Assembly: GCF_014235765.1 (NCBI RefSeq)
Contig: NZ_JACMYH010000011.1
Coordinates: 1 to 57,316 of the forward strand
DNA length: 57,316 nt
Direction of reading: 5' to 3'
Origin: Pseudomonas baltica
GTDB taxonomy: Bacteria > Pseudomonadota > Gammaproteobacteria > Pseudomonadales > Pseudomonadaceae
How positions within the stretch are numbered: the stretch's first letter is position 1; each line of letters opens with the position of its first letter. Positions 41,515 to 49,970 of the stretch are shown here, piece after piece. The translations under genes were made by a program, and so were the position numbers. Under the pieces are notes generated by a model, which was not told the DNA's origin, did not search any database, and saw only the letters and a program-made list of their open reading frames with translations.

Positions 41515-44330
41515 ACCATTCTCCGCTGATAGGGTTGCAGGGCGTGATGCAGAGCTCGCAGTGTGACCGGCTTGATCAGGAACTGGTCCATACCTGCCGC
41601 CAGACAGCGATCGCCCTCCTCGCGCATGGCGTTGGCAGTGGCACCGATGATCGGCAACGTGCACTCGCGCTGGCGAAGCTGGCTGGCCAGTTCATAGCCG
41701 TTCATGCGTGGCATGTTGACGTCGGTCAATACCAGGTCGAGACTCGTTGCATGCCACAACGCCAGCGCTTCCAGACCGTCACAGGCCAGCACGACTTCGC
41801 AGCCGAGCTCCTGCAATTGATCTCGTAGAATCAGTTGATTGATCACGTTGTCCTCTACCACCAGCACGCGCAGATTGAGTTCAAGCGCAGGCGGCGTTTC
41901 ACCTGCACCAGCGCATTCCCTGCGTTGCTGTCCCTGGGCACGGGACACCGCCTCCCTGAGTTCTTCGAGATTGTTCAGGTTGGCCTGCCAGATCCCCGAC
42001 ATCGGCGCATCGAGCGTCAGTTCCATGGGACAGACGATCACCCGCGGCCCTTGCCAGGAAGGCATCAGGCCAGGGGATTCCAGTGCCGCATCCAGCTCAA
42101 CCATCACAGCACCTGCCGCGACCTCGCCGGCGGCGGGTCCGCCCACCTGGGCACGAGCACCCCAGCGTTGAAGCCATCCGCAGATGTTCTCGGCCAGATC
42201 GTGCATACGGGAAACAACATAGATCTTCTGGGCCATCAGTGGCACGTACGGGGTCAGGCTCGAAGGCTCATCCACCCGTACAAGAGGCACATCAAAGGCA
42301 AAGCTGCTACCCAGACCCGGCTCACTCACCACCCGCAGGTCACCGTTCATCAAATGGATGAGACGCTTGCAGATCGACAAGCCAAGCCCCGTACCGGCGA
42401 CGACATTGGCATTGCCGCTGACCTGAAAGAACGCATCGAACAGATACTTCTGATCATCGGCACTGATCCCTTTCCCGGTGTCCACGATCTGCCAACGCAG
42501 CAACGTGCGCTCATCGTCCCTGCTTGCCACATGCACGCGGAGCACGATGCGTCCGCTGTCCGTGAATTTCAAAGCGTTGCTCAAGAGATTGTTCAACACC
42601 TGCCGTAGACGCGTGACATCACCGCTAAGCCAATCCGGGATCGAGGGATCGATGCTGCTGTACAAGTGCAGACCTTTGCCCTGCGCAGCACCGGCATAGC
42701 TGTGGATGACCTCGCGAACCAGTTGCACGGGCGAAAACGTGGTGAGTTCCAGAGACAGCTGACCGGCTTCGATCTTGGCCACATCAAGCACGTCGCAAAT
42801 CAGTTGCAGTAAGTTGGCGGACGAGCCTTCGATCGCTTGCAGGTAGTTATGCTGCTGGGCGTTGAGTTCGGTACGCGCCAACAACTCCAAGGTACCCAGC
42901 ACGCCGTAGAGCGGGGTGCGAATTTCGTGGCTCATGGTGGCAAGGAACAGCGTCTTGGCCTCGTTGGCCGCATCGGCCGAGCGCCGCGCCTGGTGCAGAG
43001 CTCGTTCCACTTGCTTGCGTGCAGTGATGTCACTGAAGGCACAGATCAGCACTTCTTCGCGCTGATAGCGGGTAGGCGCAAAACCGAGGTAAAGATGACG
43101 GCCGTCAGCCAGTTCTATCTCGTCGCTGTCATTTCCGTCATTTTCATCGAAAGCACGGCGGATCCAACCGTGACACAACTGCTCTCTCTCGGCCGCCAAA
43201 CCCAGCCACTGCTCCGCCAGCCGGTTTTGCAACACCAGCCGACCATCGCTGCGGCGCAGGACGCACAGTGCAACCGGCGCGATGCGGATCACCGCGCTGC
43301 TGAACGCCTCGCTTTCCACCAGCGCCTCGATGCGGTTGGCCGCCGGAACGATCAGGCGTCGGTCGATGCGGTACACCAACCAGCCCATCAAACCGGACAC
43401 GCCCAGACACACCAGCAGGCAGATCACCAGGCGGCTGCCTAGCGCGGGCAGCAGCGAGCGCAGATTCAGGCTGTAGACGATCTGCCAATTCGAATAACCG
43501 AGCTGTTTTCTGATAGCCAGGTGATCTGGAAACCATTGCGCACCGGTCAAGACAAACGCACTGGCTGCCTGGGCCAGATTGAATGCCTCGCGCGTACCTG
43601 GGCCCGAAGCACTGGTAAAGATCAACTGACCCTGGCTGTCGAGCAGCATGAAGTCACCGGCTTCATCATGACGCAGCGCGTCCATCAGAGCCGGTACTTC
43701 CACCTCGAGGCCCAGCCAGCCCGAGGCCGGGCTGCGCTCGTCCAGGCGGGTAAAAATATAGAGTGGCGAATCCATCATGCGAGAGTCAGTGAGCCACAGC
43801 GCCTCGCCCTGCGCCTGTCCGGCATTGTCCAGTTCATAGAGTCGCTGCAGCATATGAACAGGTACCGATGAAGGTGTATCGCTCACGCTGTAAAGTCGAT
43901 CGGCTGCGACCCCTTTGCCCTGGCCTACGTACAGCAAACTTACCCGGCTCTGCTGAAGGTAGGCAAGCATGCGCTTGGTCAACCACAGGCTCCAACTGCT
44001 GCTGCCTTCACCCAATGCAATATGGGTTTCCTCAGTAGGCACCTCGTTGAAATTGGCCAGAGGCTGCACCACATTGCGTACCGTCGACAATCCCAAGGAC
44101 CTGAGCAACGCCTGACGACTGACAAAGAAACTCTGCGCATCGGAAACAGCTGCGTTCATGTAGCTGCGGCGCAGGCTGACCTCATCGTTGAAGGCCCCGC
44201 GCAGATAACCGTAGGCACCCATGAACGTCCCCAACACCAGCGCGGCGGCAAACAATTGCAGAAGTTTGCGCGCCGCTTTGGGTGTGGAGAAGGTCGAGTC
44301 CGGCAGGTGCAGAAAGTGCTTGAGTTTCAT
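41511..44330 (-). CDS. Hybrid sensor kinase with degenerate and active receivers (PvrS-like)
   Basis: Membrane hybrid kinase of 939 residues. ATG 44330 is taken as start; a TTG three codons upstream is the alternative. Order: membrane span about 25-44, periplasmic domain 45-295, second span about 300-320, PAS-like region 335-440, HisKA with His468 (MSHEIRTPLYG), HATPase with Asn584 and GTGLGLS, a region at about 700-795 shaped like a receiver but without the acidic pocket or phosphoacceptor, then a full receiver with Asp870 (LTDVNMPRMNGYE). No HPt domain, so relay to a regulator must use an HPt elsewhere, plausibly that of the RcsC-like protein. First gene of the regulator operon, coupled to the receiver-EAL gene. 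Confidence 0.92.
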   Translation of the reverse strand: MKLKHFLHLPDSTFSTPKAARKLLQLFAAALVLGTFMGAYGYLRGAFNDEVSLRRSYMNAAVSDAQSFFVSRQALLRSLGLSTVRNVVQPLANFNEVPTEETHIALGEGSSSWSLWLTKRMLAYLQQSRVSLLYVGQGKGVAADRLYSVSDTPSSVPVHMLQRLYELDNAGQAQGEALWLTDSRMMDSPLYIFTRLDERSPASGWLGLEVEVPALMDALRHDEAGDFMLLDSQGQLIFTSASGPGTREAFNLAQAASAFVLTGAQWFPDHLAIRKQLGYSNWQIVYSLNLRSLLPALGSRLVICLLVCLGVSGLMGWLVYRIDRRLIVPAANRIEALVESEAFSSAVIRIAPVALCVLRRSDGRLVLQNRLAEQWLGLAAEREQLCHGWIRRAFDENDGNDSDEIELADGRHLYLGFAPTRYQREEVLICAFSDITARKQVERALHQARRSADAANEAKTLFLATMSHEIRTPLYGVLGTLELLARTELNAQQHNYLQAIEGSSANLLQLICDVLDVAKIEAGQLSLELTTFSPVQLVREVIHSYAGAAQGKGLHLYSSIDPSIPDWLSGDVTRLRQVLNNLLSNALKFTDSGRIVLRVHVASRDDERTLLRWQIVDTGKGISADDQKYLFDAFFQVSGNANVVAGTGLGLSICKRLIHLMNGDLRVVSEPGLGSSFAFDVPLVRVDEPSSLTPYVPLMAQKIYVVSRMHDLAENICGWLQRWGARAQVGGPAAGEVAAGAVMVELDAALESPGLMPSWQGPRVIVCPMELTLDAPMSGIWQANLNNLEELREAVSRAQGQQRRECAGAGETPPALELNLRVLVVEDNVINQLILRDQLQELGCEVVLACDGLEALALWHATSLDLVLTDVNMPRMNGYELASQLRQRECTLPIIGATANAMREEGDRCLAAGMDQFLIKPVTLRALHHALQPYQRRMV

Positions 44331-44365
44331 CGAGGGCAAACTACGCGCCTGATGACTTCACGCCT

Positions 44366-44384
44366 ATAAGACGATTCCTAAAAC
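44366..44384 (-). promoter_or_regulatory. RcsB-box-like operator, regulator-operon copy
   Basis: Plus-strand TAAGACGATTCCTA (44367-44380) matches the RcsAB box consensus at 12 of 14 positions. The flanked 19-mer read on the minus strand, GTTTTAGGAATCGTCTTAT, equals the fimbrial copy at 17 of 19 positions. It lies 35 bases upstream of the kinase ATG and 22 bases from the mmsB stop, in the only gap that can hold the promoter of the four-gene operon. This predicts autoregulation by the RcsB-like protein. Confidence 0.62.
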
Positions 44385-44406
44385 TTGAACGGAGAGGCGT
44401 TTTGCA

Positions 44407-45288
44407 TCAGTTTCGATACGCCTTGATGATCGCCGAAAAATCTAGACCACCGTCGCCGCGCAGGCTCATCGCCTGATACAACTGCTGCGCCACGGCGCCC
44501 AGAATCACCGGCTGGCGTGCCTGCTTGGCCGCTTCCGTGGCCAACCCCAGATCCTTGAGCATCAGGTCGGCACCAAACCCGCCGCTGTATCCACGTGAAG
44601 AAGGCGCCGTTTCGACGACTCCCGGCCAGGGGTTATAGGTGTCCGAACTCCAGCAACGCCCGGTAGAGCTGTTGATGATGCCCGCCAGCACCTGTGTGTC
44701 GATGCCCAGGGCATTGCCCAATGCCATGGCTTCCGACACGCCGACCATGGAAATGCCCAACAACAGGTTGTTGCAGATCTTGGCAATCTGTCCGGTGCCG
44801 ACCTCGCCACAATGGACGATGTTGCGCCCCATCTGCGCCAGCACCGGCTGCAGCTGGCCAAACAATTGCGCCGACGCACCGACCATGAAGGTCAAGGTAC
44901 CTGCCTGAGCGCCACCGGTGCCACCCGACACAGGCGCATCGGCCAGATCAACGCCCTGCCTGGAGGCTGCGGCAGCGATATCGCGCGCAGTCTGCGGATC
45001 GATGGTGCTGCAATCCACTGCTGGCGTACCCGCGCGAATGCCAGCAAGCACGCCTTCCTCACCCAGGTAGACGCTGCGCACGTGCGCCGCTGCCGGCAAC
45101 ATGGTGATCACCAGTTCGCCCTGGGCAGCGGCGTTCTTGGGCGAAGCACTGACGTGGCCGCCCAACTGCGCCAATTCCGCCAGTACGTCCTGGTTCAGAT
45201 CGAACACATGCAGCGTGTGGCCTGCCTTGAGCAGGTTGCGCGCCATGGGCGCGCCCATGTTGCCCAGGCCTATGAAAGCAATGTTCAT
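44407..45288 (-). CDS. mmsB: 3-hydroxyisobutyrate dehydrogenase
   Basis: NAD-dependent beta-hydroxyacid dehydrogenase of 293 residues in valine breakdown, oxidising 3-hydroxyisobutyrate to methylmalonate semialdehyde. N-terminal Rossmann motif GLGNMGAPMARNLLKAGH at 7-24, substrate motif DAPVSGGTGGAQAGTLT at about 117-133, catalytic Lys in GQIAKICNN (about Lys171). It is second in the operon, 9 bases after mmsA, whose enzyme uses its product. Confidence 0.96.
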   Translation of the reverse strand: MNIAFIGLGNMGAPMARNLLKAGHTLHVFDLNQDVLAELAQLGGHVSASPKNAAAQGELVITMLPAAAHVRSVYLGEEGVLAGIRAGTPAVDCSTIDPQTARDIAAAASRQGVDLADAPVSGGTGGAQAGTLTFMVGASAQLFGQLQPVLAQMGRNIVHCGEVGTGQIAKICNNLLLGISMVGVSEAMALGNALGIDTQVLAGIINSSTGRCWSSDTYNPWPGVVETAPSSRGYSGGFGADLMLKDLGLATEAAKQARQPVILGAVAQQLYQAMSLRGDGGLDFSAIIKAYRN

Positions 45289-45297
45289 GGCAATGCC

Positions 45298-46824
45298 CTA
45301 TTTCAAGTTGATGGTGGTGTTGACGCCGTCGTTCACGCTGTCATCGTCGAACCAGCGCGCCGTGACCGTCTTGGTCTGCGTGTAGAACTGCACCACCTGC
45401 TTGCCGTAGGGCCCCAGGTCGCCAAGTTTGGAACCGCGCGACCCGGTGAAGCTGAACGACGGCACCGGCACGGGAATCGGGATGTTGATACCTACCTGGC
45501 CTACGTCGATCTCGCTCTGGAACTTGCGCGCCGCAGCGCCGCTCTGGGTGAACAAACCCACGCCGTTGCCGAACGGGTTGGCATTGACCAAAGCGATGGC
45601 TTCGTCGAGGGTATCCACCTCCAGGGTGATCAGCACCGGCCCGAAAATCTCCTGGGTATAGATCTGCATGTCCGTGGTGACACCGCTGAACAAGGTCGGG
45701 CCAACGAAGTTGCCCTGCTCGTAGCCAGGCACCTGCACACCGCGACCGTCGAGTTCCAACGTCGCGCCTTCCTCGACGCCACTGTCGATCAAGGCCGTCA
45801 CGCGCTCCAGCGCACGGCGGGAAATCACCGGGCCGACGTCAGTGCCCGGTTCATTGCCAGCGTTGACCTTGAGCTTCTGCGCCAGCGCCTTCATATCGGG
45901 AATCCACTCGCGCGACTTGCCCACCAGCACGGCGACCGATGTGGCCATGCAACGTTGCCCGGCTGCACCGAAGGCGGCGCCGACCAAGGCGTTGAGCGTT
46001 TGCTCGCGGTTGGCGTCCGGCAATATCACGGCGTGGTTCTTCGCGCCCATCATCGACTGCACGCGCTTGCCATGCCGGCCGGCCAGGTCATACACATGGG
46101 TGCCGACAGCGGTCGAACCGACGAACGACACCGCCTTGATGTCGGCATGGGTGCACAGCGCATCGACGACGTCCTTGCCACCGTGCACCACGTTCAATAC
46201 ACCGGGCGGCACGCCTGCTTCCAATGCCAGCTCCACCAGCTGGACCGTGGACAGCGGATCCTGCTCCGAAGGCTTGAGCACGAAGGTGTTGCCGCAGACG
46301 ATCGCCATGGGGAACATCCACAGCGGAATCATCGCCGGGAAGTTGAACGGCGTGATTCCCGCGCACACACCGATGGGCTGACGCAGCGTGTAGGTATCGA
46401 CGCCACCGGCGACGTTCTCGGCGAACTCGCCCATCTGCAGGCTGCCGATGGAGCAGGCATGCTCGACCACTTCCAGGCCGCGGAAGATATCGCCCTCGGC
46501 ATCGGCAATGGTCTTGCCCTGCTCGGCACTCAAGGTCTGCGCAATGCGCTTGGAATGTTCCCGGATCAATGCCTGCAGCTTGAGCATGATGCGCATGCGC
46601 GCACCCAGTGGCGTCAGGCGCCAGGTCTTGAACGCACGCTGCGCGGCGGCTACTGCGGCATCGACCTCGTCGGTCGTGGCGAAGGGCACCCGCGCCAGCA
46701 CTTGCTGGGTGGCCGGATTGACGATGTCGCGCCATTCCTGGGTGGTCGAGGCGACCCACTGCCCATCGATCAGCAGTTTTACATCGTCGATCTTGCTGGC
46801 ATTCGGTTGAACGGACACGTTCAT
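45298..46824 (-). CDS. mmsA: Methylmalonate-semialdehyde dehydrogenase (CoA-acylating)
   Basis: CoA-dependent aldehyde dehydrogenase of 508 residues converting methylmalonate semialdehyde to propionyl-CoA in valine (and related) catabolism. Catalytic Cys lies in AAGQRCMATS, and the GNTFVLKPSEQDP cofactor segment and long N-terminus match the MmsA type; the usual general-base Glu is replaced as expected for CoA-acylating members (SMMGAKNHAV region). The start ATG 46824 has GGAGG upstream; the frame continues 63 codons further but across the promoter. Divergent LysR gene upstream, mmsB downstream. Confidence 0.96.
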   Translation of the reverse strand: MNVSVQPNASKIDDVKLLIDGQWVASTTQEWRDIVNPATQQVLARVPFATTDEVDAAVAAAQRAFKTWRLTPLGARMRIMLKLQALIREHSKRIAQTLSAEQGKTIADAEGDIFRGLEVVEHACSIGSLQMGEFAENVAGGVDTYTLRQPIGVCAGITPFNFPAMIPLWMFPMAIVCGNTFVLKPSEQDPLSTVQLVELALEAGVPPGVLNVVHGGKDVVDALCTHADIKAVSFVGSTAVGTHVYDLAGRHGKRVQSMMGAKNHAVILPDANREQTLNALVGAAFGAAGQRCMATSVAVLVGKSREWIPDMKALAQKLKVNAGNEPGTDVGPVISRRALERVTALIDSGVEEGATLELDGRGVQVPGYEQGNFVGPTLFSGVTTDMQIYTQEIFGPVLITLEVDTLDEAIALVNANPFGNGVGLFTQSGAAARKFQSEIDVGQVGINIPIPVPVPSFSFTGSRGSKLGDLGPYGKQVVQFYTQTKTVTARWFDDDSVNDGVNTTINLK

Positions 46825-46872
46825 GGATGACCTCCGCGTATTTATTGTTGTGGCGAGACGGTTCTGCGATGG

Positions 46873-46899
46873 AGTATAGATGCTGCAAACATCTAACAA
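46873..46899 (-). promoter_or_regulatory. mmsA promoter with overlapping palindromic operator
   Basis: On the minus strand TATACT (46878-46873) is a strong -10 with TTGTTA (46899-46894) as -35, spacing 15. Across it lies the inverted repeat TAGATG-N7-CATCTA (46877-46895), a perfect 6-bp dyad in the 100-base gap between mmsA and the divergent LysR gene. This is the expected position for binding of that regulator, though the dyad does not follow the strict T-N11-A rule. Confidence 0.5.
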
Positions 46900-46924
46900 G
46901 AACTCACAATAAAGCCGGTCCAAC

Positions 46925-47860
46925 ATGCAAAAAGACCTTAGCAGCCTGAACTGGGACGATCTCAAGTTCTTTCTCGAAGTGGCTCGTACGCGCAAGGCCA
47001 GCATCGCGGCCAAGCGCCTGGGAGTGGACTACACCACCGTATCGCGGCGCATCGGCTCGCTGGAAAATGCCTTGGGTACCCTGCTGTTCGAGAAGTCGCG
47101 GACCACAGGCTTCGTCCTCACTGCCGAAGGGCAGCGCCTGCTCGCTTCGGCCGAGTCGATTGAAAGCACCCTGCACATGGCCTGTGAGCAGGTTTCCGGG
47201 TCCGGCGTGGCGCTGTCAGGGCATATCCGCATGGGCTGCACCGAAGGCTTCGGCAGCTTCTTCATCACCCCGCAGCTCAGCCACTTCGTCGACACATACC
47301 CGGCCATCTCGGTCGATATCCTGCCGCTGCCGCACTTCATCAGCCTGTCCAAACGCGAAGCCGATATCGTCATCGCCCTGGAGCGCCCCGAACATGGGCC
47401 CTACGTCTGCTGCAAACTCTGCGACTATCGGCTCAAGCTGTATGCCACGCGGACCTATCTGGATCGTCATCCCCCCATCGAAAGCAGCGCCCAACTCAGC
47501 GAGCACCGGTTCATCAGCTACGTCGACGACCTGGCCTTCAGCTCCGAGCTGCTGTACCTGAACAAACTGCTGCCCAACGTCAACGCCGGGCTGCGCAGCA
47601 CCAGCGTGATCGCCCAATACACCGCCGCGCTCCAAGGACACGGGCTGGTCATACTGCCGTGCTTCCTCGCCGCTCAGGACGAACGCCTGGTGGAAGTCCT
47701 GCCCGAAGAAGTCGATATCACTCGGCAGTTCTGGATGTACTGCCGAGAGGACCTGAGGAAACTCAAGCGGATCATCCTGCTGTGGGATTACATCCGTGAC
47801 GTCACCGACCGCAACGCTGCACTGCTGATGGGACACTCGCGCACCACCGAGCCCCTGTAG
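46925..47860 (+). CDS. LysR-family regulator divergent from mmsAB
   Basis: A 311-residue LysR-type protein: HTH at about 9-66 (LKFFLEVARTRKASIAAKRLGVDYTTVSRRIGSLE), effector-binding domain about 92-295. ATG 46925, 100 bases from mmsA on the opposite strand, so control of valine catabolism is the natural prediction. P. aeruginosa uses an AraC-type MmsR at this locus, so this is a different regulator type. Its final Leu codon and TAG stop lie inside a REP element. Confidence 0.93.
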   Translation: MQKDLSSLNWDDLKFFLEVARTRKASIAAKRLGVDYTTVSRRIGSLENALGTLLFEKSRTTGFVLTAEGQRLLASAESIESTLHMACEQVSGSGVALSGHIRMGCTEGFGSFFITPQLSHFVDTYPAISVDILPLPHFISLSKREADIVIALERPEHGPYVCCKLCDYRLKLYATRTYLDRHPPIESSAQLSEHRFISYVDDLAFSSELLYLNKLLPNVNAGLRSTSVIAQYTAALQGHGLVILPCFLAAQDERLVEVLPEEVDITRQFWMYCREDLRKLKRIILLWDYIRDVTDRNAALLMGHSRTTEPL

Positions 47861-47879
47861 CAGCGGCGCAAGCCGCGTC
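47855..47879. repeat. REP element, copy 4, overlapping LysR stop codon
   Basis: The same 25-mer family, CTGTAGCAGCGGCGCAAGCC followed by GCGTC, identical to copy 3 at 26727-26751. Its first six bases supply the last codon and stop of the LysR gene. It lies between the convergent LysR and recD genes. Confidence 0.85.
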
Positions 47880-47888
47880 ACACACGTC

Positions 47889-49970
47889 TCACGACTTCCA
47901 CTCGAGCATCAGCCCACTGAGTCTCTTGACCCTGCGCCGCACAGCCTCTTCGAACACACCCCTGCGGGTTTCGATCAAGGTGAACCAATGCTTGGCCCGC
48001 GTGATACCCGTATAGATCAGCTCCTTGGTCAATACCGGATTCAAGGCATCAGGCAGGATCAGCGCCGTGTGCGCGAACTCCGACCCTTGGGATTTGTGCA
48101 CCGTCATCGCATAGACCGTTTCCACGTCATTCAAACGACTTGGCAGCACAAAGCGGATGCCGCCCTGCCCGTCGTTGCGGGGAAAGGCCACGCGCAGCAC
48201 CATTCGATCGCGCTCGCCACCCTCGGGCAGCATCAGGGCAATGCCGATGTCGCCGTTCATCAAGCCCAGGCCATAGTCGTTGCGTGTCATCAATACGGGC
48301 CTGCCCTCATACCAGGGTTGGCCACCCTCAATGAGGCGCGCATGGGTCAAGGCCTGGGTCGCGCGAGCGTTCAGGCTTTCCACACCCCAAGGCCCCTTGC
48401 GCACGGCGCACAGCAACTGGAACTCATCGAACGCGTTCAGCAACCCACGGGCCCAGGTGGCCCAGGCTTGATCTTCCAGACGCGTGTCGGCCGGCGGCCG
48501 AGAGGTACCGATCTGCTCCAGATAACGTCGATAACCTTGTGGTCCGTCGGCGTCGCGACCGTGTCCGTCCAGCAGCAGGCGCAGCAACGCCACATCGTGC
48601 TCGCCCTTGAGCGGCAGCCAATGAACATCGGGATACTGGCCTTCCTGCAGCAAGGCACGCGCGCCGTCGGCGTCCTGCAAATTGACCCTGGCTGCCAGCT
48701 GGCCAATGCCGCTGTTCTCGCCGAATCGGCGCGAGTGCCGCAGCATGACCACCTGCTGCGCCAGGGCGTGATCATGCTCGTTGCCTTCGAGCAGCCCGCT
48801 GCGTGCGAGGTCCTCGCCGCTGACCTGCTCCAACCAGGCGCGCGTCGCCGGGCTGTAGTAGCCGGACTCGGCCTGGCTGCACAGGTCGCCCAGCACCGCA
48901 CCCGCCTCGACCGAGGCCAACTGGTCCTTGTCGCCCAGCAGCACCAGCCGGGCATGGGCCGGCAGCGCATCGAGCAGATTGGCCATCATCTCGAGGTCGA
49001 TCATCGAGGCTTCGTCCACCACCAGTACGTCCAAGGGCAAAGGGTTGGCTGCATCATGACGAAAATGCCGCGTGCCCGGACGGCTACCCAGCAGGCGATG
49101 AACCGTGGTCACCTCGGTCGGAATACGCGCCTTGATTGCGGTGTCCACCTGCAGGCTCTGCACCTGCAAGCTGATCGACTCGGTCAGTCGCGCCGCTGCC
49201 TTGCCGGTCGGCGCCGCCAGCCGAATACGCAGTGGTTTGTCCTGGGCCACCGCGGGCCCTTGCAGGAGAGCCAGCAGGCGCACAACCGTGGTGGTCTTAC
49301 CCGTTCCCGGGCCGCCCGTGACGATACTGAAAGCACCCCGCACGGCCAGCGCGCAAGCCAGTTTCTGCCAGTCGATCCGAGCCCCGTCGGTGACCCCGAA
49401 CAATTGCGTCAGCCGTTGTGCAAGGTCCTCCGGTACCGGCTCCCGCGCGTCCAGCCGCTGACGCAGCGCATCACCGATACGCCGCTCGTACGCCCAGTAA
49501 CGACGCAGGTACAGGCGCTGGCTTGAAAGCACCAGAGGTGAGCTGCCTGTAGGGTCATCGGCGCCCCCCACCAAGGAGCTGTTCGCCAGGCTGGCCAGCC
49601 AGGCCTCGGCACCCAGGCCCTGAAGCAACTGCGATGGCAGCAGGGCCACGCCCCCTTGCAAGTCGCCCTCGGGTGGCAGGGACAAGGCAAAATCCGGTGC
49701 CTGCAGCGTCGCCGCCAGATCCAGGCAGACATGCCCATGCCCCAGCTGGTGGCTGGCGAGGGCGGCAGCAAGCAGTACGAGAGGGTCGCCCTGCGGGTCG
49801 AGGTCGGCAAGAAACGCTACGAAGGCTTTGTCCAGCGCACGCAGCCAACCGCGCTCTACCCAACGCTCGAGCAACGCCAACAGGTCGGGCGTGCGTGTTC
49901 GGGGCTGCAGCTGAGCAAAGCTGTGTGCATCCAGAGGAGTGGGCAGCAGGTCGGCAAACGAGCGGGTCAT
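47889..49970 (-). CDS. recD: Exodeoxyribonuclease V alpha subunit
   Basis: RecD, the fast 5'-3' helicase of the RecBCD recombination and repair complex, 693 residues (E. coli 608). Walker A GGPGTGKT at 219-226, Walker B VLVVDEASMID near 317-327, and the C-terminal VHKSQGSEF helicase motif are intact. The extra length is mostly in the N-terminal 200 residues. It starts within the ATGA overlap with recB, third gene of the operon. Confidence 0.97.
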   Translation of the reverse strand: MTRSFADLLPTPLDAHSFAQLQPRTRTPDLLALLERWVERGWLRALDKAFVAFLADLDPQGDPLVLLAAALASHQLGHGHVCLDLAATLQAPDFALSLPPEGDLQGGVALLPSQLLQGLGAEAWLASLANSSLVGGADDPTGSSPLVLSSQRLYLRRYWAYERRIGDALRQRLDAREPVPEDLAQRLTQLFGVTDGARIDWQKLACALAVRGAFSIVTGGPGTGKTTTVVRLLALLQGPAVAQDKPLRIRLAAPTGKAAARLTESISLQVQSLQVDTAIKARIPTEVTTVHRLLGSRPGTRHFRHDAANPLPLDVLVVDEASMIDLEMMANLLDALPAHARLVLLGDKDQLASVEAGAVLGDLCSQAESGYYSPATRAWLEQVSGEDLARSGLLEGNEHDHALAQQVVMLRHSRRFGENSGIGQLAARVNLQDADGARALLQEGQYPDVHWLPLKGEHDVALLRLLLDGHGRDADGPQGYRRYLEQIGTSRPPADTRLEDQAWATWARGLLNAFDEFQLLCAVRKGPWGVESLNARATQALTHARLIEGGQPWYEGRPVLMTRNDYGLGLMNGDIGIALMLPEGGERDRMVLRVAFPRNDGQGGIRFVLPSRLNDVETVYAMTVHKSQGSEFAHTALILPDALNPVLTKELIYTGITRAKHWFTLIETRRGVFEEAVRRRVKRLSGLMLEWKS

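Noticed and set aside
44361..44400. ACGCCT...AGGCGT pairing ahead of TTTT as an mmsB terminator
   Set aside because: The T-run is on the wrong strand for mmsB, the loop is about 28 bases, and the sequence is better explained by the RcsB-box-like site inside it.
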